From the NCBI GenBank assembly GCA_964554485.1, contig CAZKOX010000005.1:1-29663 (forward strand): a stretch of 29,663 nucleotides of DNA. Direction: 5' to 3'. The DNA is from JBBQBM01 sp964554485 (GTDB lineage Bacteria; Patescibacteriota; Saccharimonadia; Saccharimonadales; JAGQMS01). Of this stretch, positions 22,912 to 28,638 are shown piece after piece (the first letter of the stretch is position 1; every line of letters begins with the position of its first letter). Under the pieces are notes generated by a model. It saw only the letters and a program-made list of their open reading frames with translations. It searched no databases and was not told the origin of the DNA. A program made the translations under genes and the position numbers.

Positions 22912-23043
22912 TGGAGCAGCTCGCACTTTTCGACTAGAGTTAAAAACTTACTCCCAAAACTGCACCTGCAACCATCCTAGCAACACTAGCCGTTTAATGC
23001 TAGTACAATACTGCTCACTTTTCCACATCTGTTTATAAGCTGT
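22912..23043. other. Spacer between thrS leader and tRNA-Val tail element
   Basis: No gene is visible. It holds a small CTAGC/GCTAG hairpin (about 22988-23005) and probably the unseen thrS promoter. Confidence 0.4.
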
Positions 23044-23145
23044 TTGGTGGGCGATATAGGATAATGCACTTCAATCTGTGCGCCGAGTAAGCTCGGGCAC
23101 CAGACTGAAGACCGAACCTGACGCTTTGCGTCTGATAGGTTCTCA
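23044..23145 (-). ncRNA. tRNA-Val tail element: two hairpins plus a copy of the tRNA 3' end
   Basis: Downstream of tRNA-Val on the minus strand. Hairpin A (23114-23142) is GAACCT, ATCA bulge, GACGC-AAA-GCGTC, AGGTTC. Its 5' strand GAACCTATCA is complementary to the tRNA's own T-arm (TGATAGGTTC). Hairpin B (23069-23110) is CTTCAGTCTG...CAGATTGAAG around GTGC/GCAC and CCGAG/CTCGG. It pairs fully with a G.U on this strand but has an A-C mismatch on the other, which favours minus-strand RNA. The element ends with ATCCTATATCGCCCACCAA (23044-23062), identical to the 3' end of the tRNA. A similar element follows tRNA-Asp. Confidence 0.6.
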
Positions 23146-23153
23146 ATTCATTA

Positions 23154-23196
23154 ACCAACTAAAAAACCTACCTCAAGGGTAGGATTTTTAGTTGGT
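23154..23196 (-). terminator. tRNA-Val terminator whose flanks pair with the CCA end
   Basis: On the minus strand CCTACC, loop CTTGA and GGTAGG are followed by TTTTTT. The flanks extend the stem: ACCAACTAAAAA, starting at the tRNA's own ACCA, pairs with TTTTTTAGTTGGT. tRNA-Asp has the same design. Confidence 0.8.
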
Positions 23197-23269
23197 GGGC
23201 GATATAGGATTCGAACCTATCACCTCAGCAACGTCAATGCTGCGCTCTAGCCAAATGAGCTAATCGCCC
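23193..23269 (-). tRNA. tRNA-Val (anticodon GAC)
   Basis: A 77-base cloverleaf on the minus strand. The acceptor GGGCGAT pairs with ATCGCCC. Anticodon stem CAGCA/TGCTG has loop TTGACGT, giving GAC. The T-arm is ATAGG-TTCGAAT-CCTAT, the discriminator is A and the CCA is encoded. It reads the valine codons GUC and GUU. Confidence 0.95.
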
Positions 23270-23285
23270 CCGATTAACAGATGAA

Positions 23286-23314
23286 AATATACCCTAAACC
23301 ATACCGTAAAGCAA
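23286..23314 (-). promoter_or_regulatory. tRNA-Val promoter
   Basis: The minus strand has TTGCTT (23309-23314), a 17-base spacer and TATATT (23286-23291), 16 bases before the tRNA 5' end. Confidence 0.6.
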
Positions 23315-23339
23315 CTCTGCCTGATTACCGCCTACTCCG

Positions 23340-23368
23340 TTGTTATAAAACTGATAAACTGTTTAGAT
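23340..23368 (+). promoter_or_regulatory. Promoter of the 130-residue hypothetical gene
   Basis: TTGTTA (23340-23345), a 17-base spacer and TTAGAT (23363-23368). The ATG at 23367 overlaps this -10, which points to the later ATG at 23400 as the start. Confidence 0.4.
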
Positions 23369-23399
23369 GTTTACACATCTTTGGCACAGTCTTCTGGGC

Positions 23400-23789
23400 A
23401 TGAAAAAATACGATAAGGCATGGCACGAAGAAGACATACAAGACGAATACAAAGAACTTCTCGAAGCGAAAACACTGCTAGAGAAGTGGAGCGAATACTC
23501 TGATGTCGCTTATACATATTCAAGAGCCAGGTGGACTGGTTATAAGATACAGCTACCAATCTCAAAGCCGATGTACATTGTTGGACTAGTTTATATGTAC
23601 CCAAAATATTCTCTTCGATTTATGTTCTTCCGGCGCGCTGGGAAGAAGTTAGGTGCGCGCATCCACGAAGTTAGAAACCCGAAGAAAGTAGAAAAACTAC
23701 ATTCAATTGCCGAAAGAAATGATATACCAGCTAAGGAATTCAGCGATATATGCAAACGCCAACTTCGCTACTGGCCTCTTCTCAAATAG
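23400..23789 (+). CDS. Hypothetical basic protein, about 129 residues
   Basis: From MKKYDKAWHEEDIQDEYKELLEAKTLLEKWSEY the N-terminal third is a charged helix that could form a coiled coil. A compact Tyr- and Arg-rich part follows (SDVAYTYSRARWTGYK, MYIVGLVYMYPKYSLRFMFFRRAGKKLG), then a basic helical end. I do not recognise it. The ATG at 23400 is preferred over 23367 because the latter overlaps the predicted -10. It has no good Shine-Dalgarno. Its stop overlaps the convergent tgt stop by 8 bases. A short hydrophobic core (YIVGLVYMY) may be a buried strand rather than a membrane helix. Confidence 0.6.
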   Translation: MKKYDKAWHEEDIQDEYKELLEAKTLLEKWSEYSDVAYTYSRARWTGYKIQLPISKPMYIVGLVYMYPKYSLRFMFFRRAGKKLGARIHEVRNPKKVEKLHSIAERNDIPAKEFSDICKRQLRYWPLLK

Positions 23790-24864
23790 CCCGATACTGT
23801 TCACAGATGCGCTGTAGATAACGCAGATTGTGGATCGAGGCCAAGCTGCCGGCCAGCGGTTCTCCCACCTTAAACTGATGCCTTAAGAAGGCCCTAGAGT
23901 AGCCATTGGCGCATGCAAAGCAATCACAGCCCTCCATAATAGGTTTTGGGTCACTAATATACTGCGCATTTGTCAGATGCATCTTTTTATCACCCTTACC
24001 CCAAAGTGTTGAATGTCTAGCGTTTCTGGTAGGTAGAACGCAATCAGCCATATCTATTCCGTGTTCATAAGCAAAACGTAATCCAACCGGTTCGCCGACA
24101 CCAAGTAAGAACCTTGGTCGAGACGGGTCATATAACGGAGCAAGCTCGGAAAGAACCTTGAACATCGCTTTCTGCCCTTCTCCGACAGACAATCCACCTA
24201 CTGCAATACCCCCAACTTCGCTATTTTGAATAACGTCTAAACTCTTTTTGCGTAGAGTTGGATCTAGTCCACCCTGTACAACCCCAAACAATATTGGTCG
24301 TTCAGATGGCTTCATGTCTTTGGTTAGTCGATTAAACTCAGCAATACAACGGTCTAGCCAGCGATGCGTCCGCTCGAATGCGTCTCGCACATCTTCAGTG
24401 GTAGTTTTATCAAGACCGATGAGGTGATCAAAAGCCACCATCATATCTGCGCCAAGAGCTATTTGAATTTGCATCGAACTCTCAGGTGTAATTAGTCGCT
24501 TCTCACCAGTGATTGGGTGCTTAAAGATAACTCCTTCTTCGGATACTTTAGTGAACTTTCCTAAAGAAAAGACTTGAAAACCACCCGAATCAGTCAGTAT
24601 CGGGCCCTGCCAGCCACCGAACTTATGCAGCCCACCAAGGCTTTCTATAACCCTTTCACCTGGTTGTAGGTGTAGATGATAGGTATTTGCAAGAATTACC
24701 TGTATGCCTGTCGAGGCTACTTGATCAGGAAGTAGACTTTTTACTACACCACGCGTCCCGTCCGGCATAAACGTTGGCGTCAATACCTTTCCGCGGCGTG
24801 TCGTAAAATAACCGTACCTACCGTATTTACCAATTTTTCCTAGAGTAGTGAAATTACCTTCCAT
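23782..24864 (-). CDS. tgt: tRNA-guanine transglycosylase (Tgt)
   Basis: Exchanges G34 for the queuosine precursor preQ1 in tRNAs with GUN anticodons (Asp, Asn, His, Tyr). The 360 residues hold the general-acid region ILTDSGGFQVFSLG, the GVVQGGLDPTLR and GGLSVGEGQ motifs, and the nucleophilic Asp in DMADCVLPTRNARHSTLWG. Zinc ligands are CDCFAC and a following His (AFLRHQF). The tRNA-Asp(GTC) later in this window is a natural substrate. No preQ1 synthesis gene is seen here, so salvage is possible. The start is close behind a TGCTATACC stretch, so the leader is very short. Confidence 0.96.
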   Translation of the reverse strand: MEGNFTTLGKIGKYGRYGYFTTRRGKVLTPTFMPDGTRGVVKSLLPDQVASTGIQVILANTYHLHLQPGERVIESLGGLHKFGGWQGPILTDSGGFQVFSLGKFTKVSEEGVIFKHPITGEKRLITPESSMQIQIALGADMMVAFDHLIGLDKTTTEDVRDAFERTHRWLDRCIAEFNRLTKDMKPSERPILFGVVQGGLDPTLRKKSLDVIQNSEVGGIAVGGLSVGEGQKAMFKVLSELAPLYDPSRPRFLLGVGEPVGLRFAYEHGIDMADCVLPTRNARHSTLWGKGDKKMHLTNAQYISDPKPIMEGCDCFACANGYSRAFLRHQFKVGEPLAGSLASIHNLRYLQRICEQYRAI

Positions 24865-24888
24865 CAGAGGTATAGCATAGCATGCCTA

Positions 24889-24917
24889 TTGCTTTTTAAA
24901 ACCTAAGGTGTTATCAT
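24889..24917 (+). promoter_or_regulatory. Promoter of the structured RNA upstream of nrdR
   Basis: TTGCTT (24889-24894), a 17-base spacer and TATCAT (24912-24917). It predicts a transcript from about 24924 that ends at the terminator at 25085-25113. Confidence 0.5.
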
Positions 24918-24923
24918 AAGCAG

Positions 24924-25113
24924 GTTAAACGAGGTGCTGGAAGTTTGGGTAACCAAAAACAAGCACTAGCTGGGTTTACGCTCTTCTTTGAAGAGCTACC
25001 ATCAGAGAAGGTAATGACCAAAAGGGTTCGTCGCCTTCGCCTAACAGCTAGTCGCTAATCAGGGTGGTTTTTTAAGTAAATAGGGCGTTTCCCCACAAGG
25101 AAACGCTTTTTTT
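24924..25113 (+). ncRNA. Putative structured small RNA between tgt and nrdR
   Basis: About 190 bases bounded by a promoter and a strong terminator. GTGCT (24934-24938) pairs with AGCAC (24962-24966), enclosing TTTGG-GTAA-CCAAA (24944-24957), a stem with a GNRA-type loop. TAGCTG (24967-24972) pairs with CAGCTA (25046-25051). Between them lie GCTCTTC-TTT-GAAGAGC (24980-24996) and a small AAGG/CCTT hairpin. It does not match tmRNA, SRP RNA, 6S or a riboswitch I can name. A 38-codon frame (TTG at 24945 to TAA at 25059, with inner ATG at 25015 after GAAGG, MTKRVRRLRLTASR) overlaps it, so a small protein is the alternative. Confidence 0.5.
25085..25113 (+). terminator. Rho-independent terminator before nrdR
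   Basis: GCGTTTCC, loop CCACAA and GGAAACGC form a perfect 8-bp stem followed by seven T. It ends the putative small RNA and partly overlaps the -35 of nrdR. Confidence 0.85.
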
Positions 25114-25140
25114 ACACTTGTTTTTTGCTCACCGTAATGT
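25111..25140 (+). promoter_or_regulatory. nrdR promoter
   Basis: TTTACA (25111-25116), an 18-base spacer and TAATGT (25135-25140) lie 12 bases before the ATG. The leader would be about 5 bases, with no Shine-Dalgarno. Confidence 0.45.
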
Positions 25141-25152
25141 CAACATGTAGTC

Positions 25153-25593
25153 ATGGTTTGCCCATTCTGCAGTAAAAACACAGAAGTAGTTAATTCCCGC
25201 CCCCAGAAACGAACTAATGGAGTTTGGCGGCGACGCCACTGTTATGGCTGCGACAGAATCTTCACCTCTATTGAACGCGTTGATCTTGATTCCAGTGTTC
25301 GAGTCCAAAAGCGTTCAGGTTCACTCGAGCCTCTTTCTGAGGCAAAACTAATGATTAGCCTGTACAAAGCACTCGAACACCACAAAAACGCCCCAGAAGT
25401 AGCATTTGAGCTTTCACAGACAGTTATAGCAACGGTTCTTAAGTTCGCCAGCGAACCGCTAATTCCTGCATCTGCAATCGCTAATGAAGTAATTCTAGTG
25501 CTCAAGAATTTTGATGCTGCTGCCGCTATTCGTTATAAATCATTCCAAGATCCCCTACAGACTAAGCGTGATATTCGAAAAGCCCTCAGATAA
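25153..25593 (+). CDS. nrdR: Transcriptional repressor NrdR
   Basis: A 146-residue regulator of ribonucleotide reductase genes. The N-terminal zinc ribbon is MVCPFCSKNTEVVNSRPQKRTNGVWRRRHCYGCDRIFTSIERVDL, with Cys pairs at residues 3/6 and about 31/34. The ATP-cone domain follows (VQKRSGSLEPLSEAKLMISLYKALE...), which senses ATP/dATP. It normally binds tandem NrdR boxes before nrd operons; no nrd gene or clear box is in this window. It lies directly after the structured-RNA region. Confidence 0.95.
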   Translation: MVCPFCSKNTEVVNSRPQKRTNGVWRRRHCYGCDRIFTSIERVDLDSSVRVQKRSGSLEPLSEAKLMISLYKALEHHKNAPEVAFELSQTVIATVLKFASEPLIPASAIANEVILVLKNFDAAAAIRYKSFQDPLQTKRDIRKALR

Positions 25594-25614
25594 AGGTGTG
25601 GTTTGTAGCGAGGT

Positions 25615-27246
25615 TTACTTTTTGATTATTTTGTCGGTTACATCAAAATTACCGATGTAGCGACCAAACATTAGCCTTGTCTGAGACACTAACGCTGCAG
25701 TTGAACCAAAAAGGATGGTTGCAAGAGGCATAAATAACCACTGAACAATCATAGAAATATGTCGGGTCTTTCGATAGCGAGCTGGTTTCTTGGGCAAAAG
25801 CTTCATGCTCAAATATAAAGTAATAATGATTCCGACCAATGATACTGTCTGTATGTAGCTAGCGATTATCGGCAGTTGATTAGCCACAAAACTCTCCCGG
25901 CCATTTGGGTTTATATACACCGGTATGGATGCCGAAAATGCCACTATCAACGACGCCGTCGCCCACGATAGATGACCTTCAATTAGTCGAACAGTTTTGA
26001 AGAATAAGTCGAGCTTTGGAACAGAATTTTTAGTCAAAAAACCTTTTTGAATAACGTATGGGATATCTGAAACGCCCCATGCCCAGCGACGCAACTGAAG
26101 AAACTGCGCCTTAAAGGTTTTTTTGTAGGTTTCTGCCAATACAGCGTCCTGATAAATAGGCGAAAAGATAGGAAAGACTTCGTGCTTGCCGTCAAATCGG
26201 AAGTATGAGCGCCAAAACTGATGGCCATCCTCGACGATTGTTCGCCTGCTCCAGTAATTACACTCCACTAACGCGTCCATTCCCTGACCGTGTGCAGCAA
26301 AGTTTCGAAGCATATGAGGTCGCATACTTACAATCATCATCCAAAAAGACGTACCAAGAGCTAAGATTCGCATCGGTGCTGGTGCGTCCCAGATGTTGCT
26401 AGTAAGCAGAGAAATTGGTTGGTACGAAGTGTGCTTTCGGTCTGGCGACATAAGGTATACATAACTCAGCTCACTAAAATAGTTCGGATCAGGATGGTGA
26501 TCCGAATCAAGTACAGTAACGATCACATTCCGAAATGCTATCTTTTTTCGCTTGAGAATAGCCTCGAGCTTCTGGGCCGCAAAGCTTTCGTTTGCCCCCT
26601 TGCCCTTTATCTCGCCAACTTCATACTTCGGTGGGTGCGGTACGCTCTGCATTAAATAAAATCGATGTTTGTACTTCTTAAGTAACTGTGCGCACGTCGC
26701 TACCGCCTTACCGCCGTCGCGCTCTTCGGGTGCAAGAATTAAAATAATCTTTTTTAGATCATACTTAGTCTTTAAGATATGTTTTATCGTAAGTTCAAGC
26801 ACATCTTTAGGTTCGTTGTAGGTTGGAATAATTACAGCGTGAAAAATATCTTTTGAGCGCAAAGTGTCTTTTTCTATCTGTAGAGCACGCATATTGAGAT
26901 TCTTCTGATGCCATTGCGGTAGATCTTCTGATGAAACGCGGTCAAGTCGCCAAAGACTTGCTTTTGGATCATCAAGGTCGGCAATTAGCGGCGCCCAGTC
27001 TAGAGCTTGATGGCGACGCATTGTCCGATAGCTTTGAACAACCCTAGTACTTTGCCCCATTGCTCTTAAGAACCAGGCTATCATATAGGCGATAATAATA
27101 ACCGCCAAGGCAAACGGGCTAACGAAGGCTAAAACAAACGGTGTTATTAACACTAGCCATGTGAGCGTACCGGGCATTATTTCAAGTAACCGATAACCCA
27201 ATTTGCGTTCGAAGGGGTAAGGAATTTCTATTTCTTCTATCGTCAT
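25615..27246 (-). CDS. Membrane GT2 glycosyltransferase (cellulose/hyaluronan synthase-like)
   Basis: A 543-residue processive-type family 2 glycosyltransferase. Two N-terminal membrane helices (about residues 28-72) precede the cytosolic catalytic domain. This has the nucleotide-sugar site AVIIPTYNEPKDV, the DxD-type LDSDHHPDPNYF near residue 248, the acidic EDGHQFWR near 335 and the QLRRW form of the Q(Q/R)xRW motif near 385. About four membrane helices follow, ending near SQTRLMFGRYIG. It should polymerise or transfer a sugar across the membrane; the sugar cannot be told from sequence. It follows a small membrane protein by two bases and has no Shine-Dalgarno, so the two are coupled. Confidence 0.9.
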   Translation of the reverse strand: MTIEEIEIPYPFERKLGYRLLEIMPGTLTWLVLITPFVLAFVSPFALAVIIIAYMIAWFLRAMGQSTRVVQSYRTMRRHQALDWAPLIADLDDPKASLWRLDRVSSEDLPQWHQKNLNMRALQIEKDTLRSKDIFHAVIIPTYNEPKDVLELTIKHILKTKYDLKKIILILAPEERDGGKAVATCAQLLKKYKHRFYLMQSVPHPPKYEVGEIKGKGANESFAAQKLEAILKRKKIAFRNVIVTVLDSDHHPDPNYFSELSYVYLMSPDRKHTSYQPISLLTSNIWDAPAPMRILALGTSFWMMIVSMRPHMLRNFAAHGQGMDALVECNYWSRRTIVEDGHQFWRSYFRFDGKHEVFPIFSPIYQDAVLAETYKKTFKAQFLQLRRWAWGVSDIPYVIQKGFLTKNSVPKLDLFFKTVRLIEGHLSWATASLIVAFSASIPVYINPNGRESFVANQLPIIASYIQTVSLVGIIITLYLSMKLLPKKPARYRKTRHISMIVQWLFMPLATILFGSTAALVSQTRLMFGRYIGNFDVTDKIIKK

Positions 27247-27248
27247 GA

Positions 27249-27602
27249 TTATTTGTTCACATTAATAATGGCGCTACTAACGATTACTCCAAAAAGAAGT
27301 ACGATGAAGCCAAGACCCAGGATTAAGATACTGAGCCTACGATGCTTGTGATATATCTTGCTAGCAAGAACAACCTGTACAACATAAAACACCACCGGAG
27401 CTACAGCAAAAGTGTATAGCGATGGTGTATTACCTCTTGTGAACGGTGTTGACTCAATAAGGTTATAGCGCGTAATGGCTACTGTTTGAGTAGTATCAAC
27501 CTGAAGTACTACCAGCAAGATATTAAATCCAACGAATAAAAGACCAATAAAGGCCATAAAAAGAGTTGTTTTGTCGGTAATAAGATCTTTAAAGTTCTGC
27601 AT
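27249..27602 (-). CDS. Hypothetical small membrane protein, partner of the GT2 gene
   Basis: 117 residues with three predicted membrane helices (about 12-34, 64-81 and 90-112) and an outer loop of about 30 residues (QVDTTQTVAITRYNLIESTPFTRGNTPSLYT). Family not recognised. It is the first gene of a two-gene unit with the glycosyltransferase and may be an accessory subunit (inference from position). A -10 TATACT at 27620-27625 lies 17 bases before the ATG. Confidence 0.7.
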   Translation of the reverse strand: MQNFKDLITDKTTLFMAFIGLLFVGFNILLVVLQVDTTQTVAITRYNLIESTPFTRGNTPSLYTFAVAPVVFYVVQVVLASKIYHKHRRLSILILGLGFIVLLFGVIVSSAIINVNK

Positions 27603-27666
27603 TTTTAGTGATTGTTATTAGTATAACTCCTCGTAGTGATCTTGGTCGAATTTCGTAAACTAAGGC

Positions 27667-27741
27667 TGGAGCCGGAGATGAGAATCGAACTCACGACTTG
27701 CTGTTTACGAAACAGCTACTCTACCACTGAGTTACTCCGGC
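27667..27741 (-). tRNA. tRNA-Thr (anticodon CGT)
   Basis: A 75-base cloverleaf on the minus strand. Acceptor GCCGGAG pairs with CTCCGGC. Anticodon stem GCTGT/ACAGC has loop TTCGTAA, giving CGT. The T-arm is GTGAG-TTCGATT-CTCAT, the discriminator is T and the CCA is encoded. It reads ACG. No promoter of its own is evident. The HNH gene just upstream ends inside its acceptor stem, so it may be co-transcribed and processed. No terminator follows before the membrane-protein gene. Confidence 0.95.
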
Positions 27742-28184
27742 GTATGCACTAACAACTTACCCTCTTTTACTCTATTGCTCACTGCTCTTTGCTTTCTACC
27801 TTTTCCTCTATTTAATCCAGCATAGGTTGCTGATATTGAATCACAGTTCGGGCAAATTAAGCGCAGATTACTATCAACATTATTTTGCCAGTTTCCATCT
27901 ATATGATCAGCGACCAAAGGAACTTGGCCAGTTACGATATTAACTTCCGCCCAACCACAAAGACAACATTTATTACCGAACTTTTTTCTCAGATATCGCT
28001 TAACGTGAGCAGATACTACGCCGTGTCCCTGCAAACCATCCTCCTCACCAGCCAGCCATTTTTCAAGGTATTTCTTGTGCTGATATACTACTTGACACTT
28101 ATTGTTACAGTATTTATATCCTGGAAACCGTGTTTCCTTTTGGCAGTTTAAGCAATTATTTCTTGGCTTTCTGGGCATAGGCAT
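27732..28184 (-). CDS. HNH endonuclease
   Basis: A 150-residue protein. An N-terminal zinc-finger-like CLNCQKE...YCNNKC is followed by a helical part, then CCLCGW...VPLVADHIDGNWQNNVDSNLRLICPNCDS, an HNH core with its structural CxxC pairs (DHIDGN and NLRLICPNC are typical). The end is basic. HNH enzymes of this sort come from phages, group I introns or free-standing homing endonucleases, and a mobile origin is likely. The ORF's last three codons and stop lie within the first 10 bases of tRNA-Thr. A TTGACA/TATACT promoter places the transcript start at the ATG, so the mRNA would be leaderless. Confidence 0.85.
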   Translation of the reverse strand: MPMPRKPRNNCLNCQKETRFPGYKYCNNKCQVVYQHKKYLEKWLAGEEDGLQGHGVVSAHVKRYLRKKFGNKCCLCGWAEVNIVTGQVPLVADHIDGNWQNNVDSNLRLICPNCDSISATYAGLNRGKGRKQRAVSNRVKEGKLLVHTPE

Positions 28185-28191
28185 ATCATTT

Positions 28192-28221
28192 AGTATATCG
28201 ACAATCCCAGACCAATGTCAA
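28192..28221 (-). promoter_or_regulatory. HNH gene promoter
   Basis: Minus strand: perfect TTGACA (28216-28221), an 18-base spacer and TATACT (28192-28197), 7 bases before the ATG. Confidence 0.65.
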
Positions 28222-28285
28222 CGCATAAAGACGGTACTGTATTAGCGAAGACTTTCCTGCATCGCGCACCAAAAGCAAGGAAGCA

Positions 28286-28314
28286 TTGTCATTAACAGAT
28301 GTAACTGATAAAAT
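28286..28314 (+). promoter_or_regulatory. tRNA-Asp promoter
   Basis: TTGTCA (28286-28291), a 17-base spacer and TAAAAT (28309-28314), about 20 bases before the tRNA 5' end. Confidence 0.6.
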
Positions 28315-28328
28315 CACTCAGTTACATC
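28298..28328 (+). promoter_or_regulatory. Inverted repeat centred on the tRNA-Asp -10 box
   Basis: GATGTAACTGA (28298-28308) and TCAGTTACATC (28318-28328) are perfect 11-base arms. One arm is in the promoter spacer and the other at the start site, so a protein bound here would block the tRNA promoter. It could also be a 5' hairpin of the pre-tRNA. Confidence 0.45.
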
Positions 28329-28334
28329 AAACGA

Positions 28335-28412
28335 GGGCTCGTAGTGAAGTTGGCCTATCACGTCTCCCTGTCACGGAGAAGATCGCCGGTTCGAATCCGG
28401 TCGGGCCCGCCA
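28335..28412 (+). tRNA. tRNA-Asp (anticodon GTC)
   Basis: A 78-base cloverleaf. Acceptor GGGCTCG pairs with CGGGCCC (one G.U). Anticodon stem TCTCC/GGAGA has loop CTGTCAC, giving GTC. The T-arm is GCCGG-TTCGAAT-CCGGT, the discriminator is G and the CCA is encoded. It is a substrate type for the Tgt encoded in this window. Confidence 0.95.
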
Positions 28413-28452
28413 AACTAAGAAAGTCACCCCCAAGGGTGGCTTTTTTAGTTTG
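28411..28452 (+). terminator. tRNA-Asp terminator whose flanks pair with the CCA end
   Basis: GTCACCC (28423-28429), loop CCAA and GGGTGGC with six T. The stem is extended by CAAACTAA, starting in the tRNA's CCA, pairing with TTAGTTTG. It has the same layout as the tRNA-Val terminator. Confidence 0.8.
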
Positions 28453-28459
28453 CTGCCCT

Positions 28460-28590
28460 TCCGAATGCGAACTGGCGATGCAGATTCGCTTTAGCGAAGA
28501 TGCGAATCGCCGGTTCGGTCTTCGAGGACGTGCACAGGAACTACCTCTTAGTTCCGAGCACGCCGCAAGAAGTAATCATCCGGTCGGGTC
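28460..28590 (+). ncRNA. tRNA-Asp tail element: two hairpins and split copies of the T-arm
   Basis: Hairpin A has arms CGAACTGGCGAT (28468-28479) and ATCGCCGGTTCG (28506-28517). The 3' arm is identical to the tRNA-Asp T-arm 5' half at 28382-28393, so the 5' arm is an antisense of it. Inside are GCA/TGC, a tandem GA/GA that can form sheared pairs, and TTCGC-TTTA-GCGAA. Hairpin B runs from CTTC (28520) to GAAG (28572) with CGTGC/GCACG and GGAACTA/TAGTTCC. Then ATCCGGTCGGG (28578-28588) repeats the tRNA 3' side (28395-28405). It matches the tRNA-Val element in layout and in GGTTCGGTCTTC. Confidence 0.6.
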
Positions 28591-28625
28591 TACAAAGCAT
28601 AGGGTAGTTTACCTTAAAGATTTGC

Positions 28626-28631
28626 TATAGT
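28626..28631 (+). promoter_or_regulatory. Extended -10 of the nucleotidyltransferase-fold gene
   Basis: TTTGCTATAGT gives a TGn extended -10 that ends 7 bases before the ATG. There is no Shine-Dalgarno and no good -35, so a leaderless mRNA is likely. Confidence 0.5.
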
Positions 28632-28638
28632 TACCGTC

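Noticed and set aside
22846..23043. T-box riboswitch before thrS
   Set aside because: No T-box bulge sequence (TGGNACC-type) and no specifier loop could be found; only the hairpin remains.
11487..24996. GCTCTTC..GAAGAGC shared by the 11487 palindrome and the 24980 hairpin as a common operator
   Set aside because: The 7-base arm also occurs singly in several coding genes here; two occurrences with different centres are not enough.
24924..25113. tmRNA, SRP RNA or 6S RNA as identity of the structured RNA
   Set aside because: No tRNA-like ends or tag ending in ALAA, no GGAAG..GCAGCC SRP core, and no long single hairpin with a central bubble.
23044..28590. CRISPR array or integron attC sites as explanation of the tRNA tail hairpins
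   Set aside because: No regular repeat-spacer pattern, no cas genes or integrase in the window, and no RYYYAAC/GTTRRRY core boxes.
28286..28630. A 114-codon plus-strand frame across tRNA-Asp and its tail element
   Set aside because: It overlaps the whole tRNA and terminator; the translation has no protein-like features.
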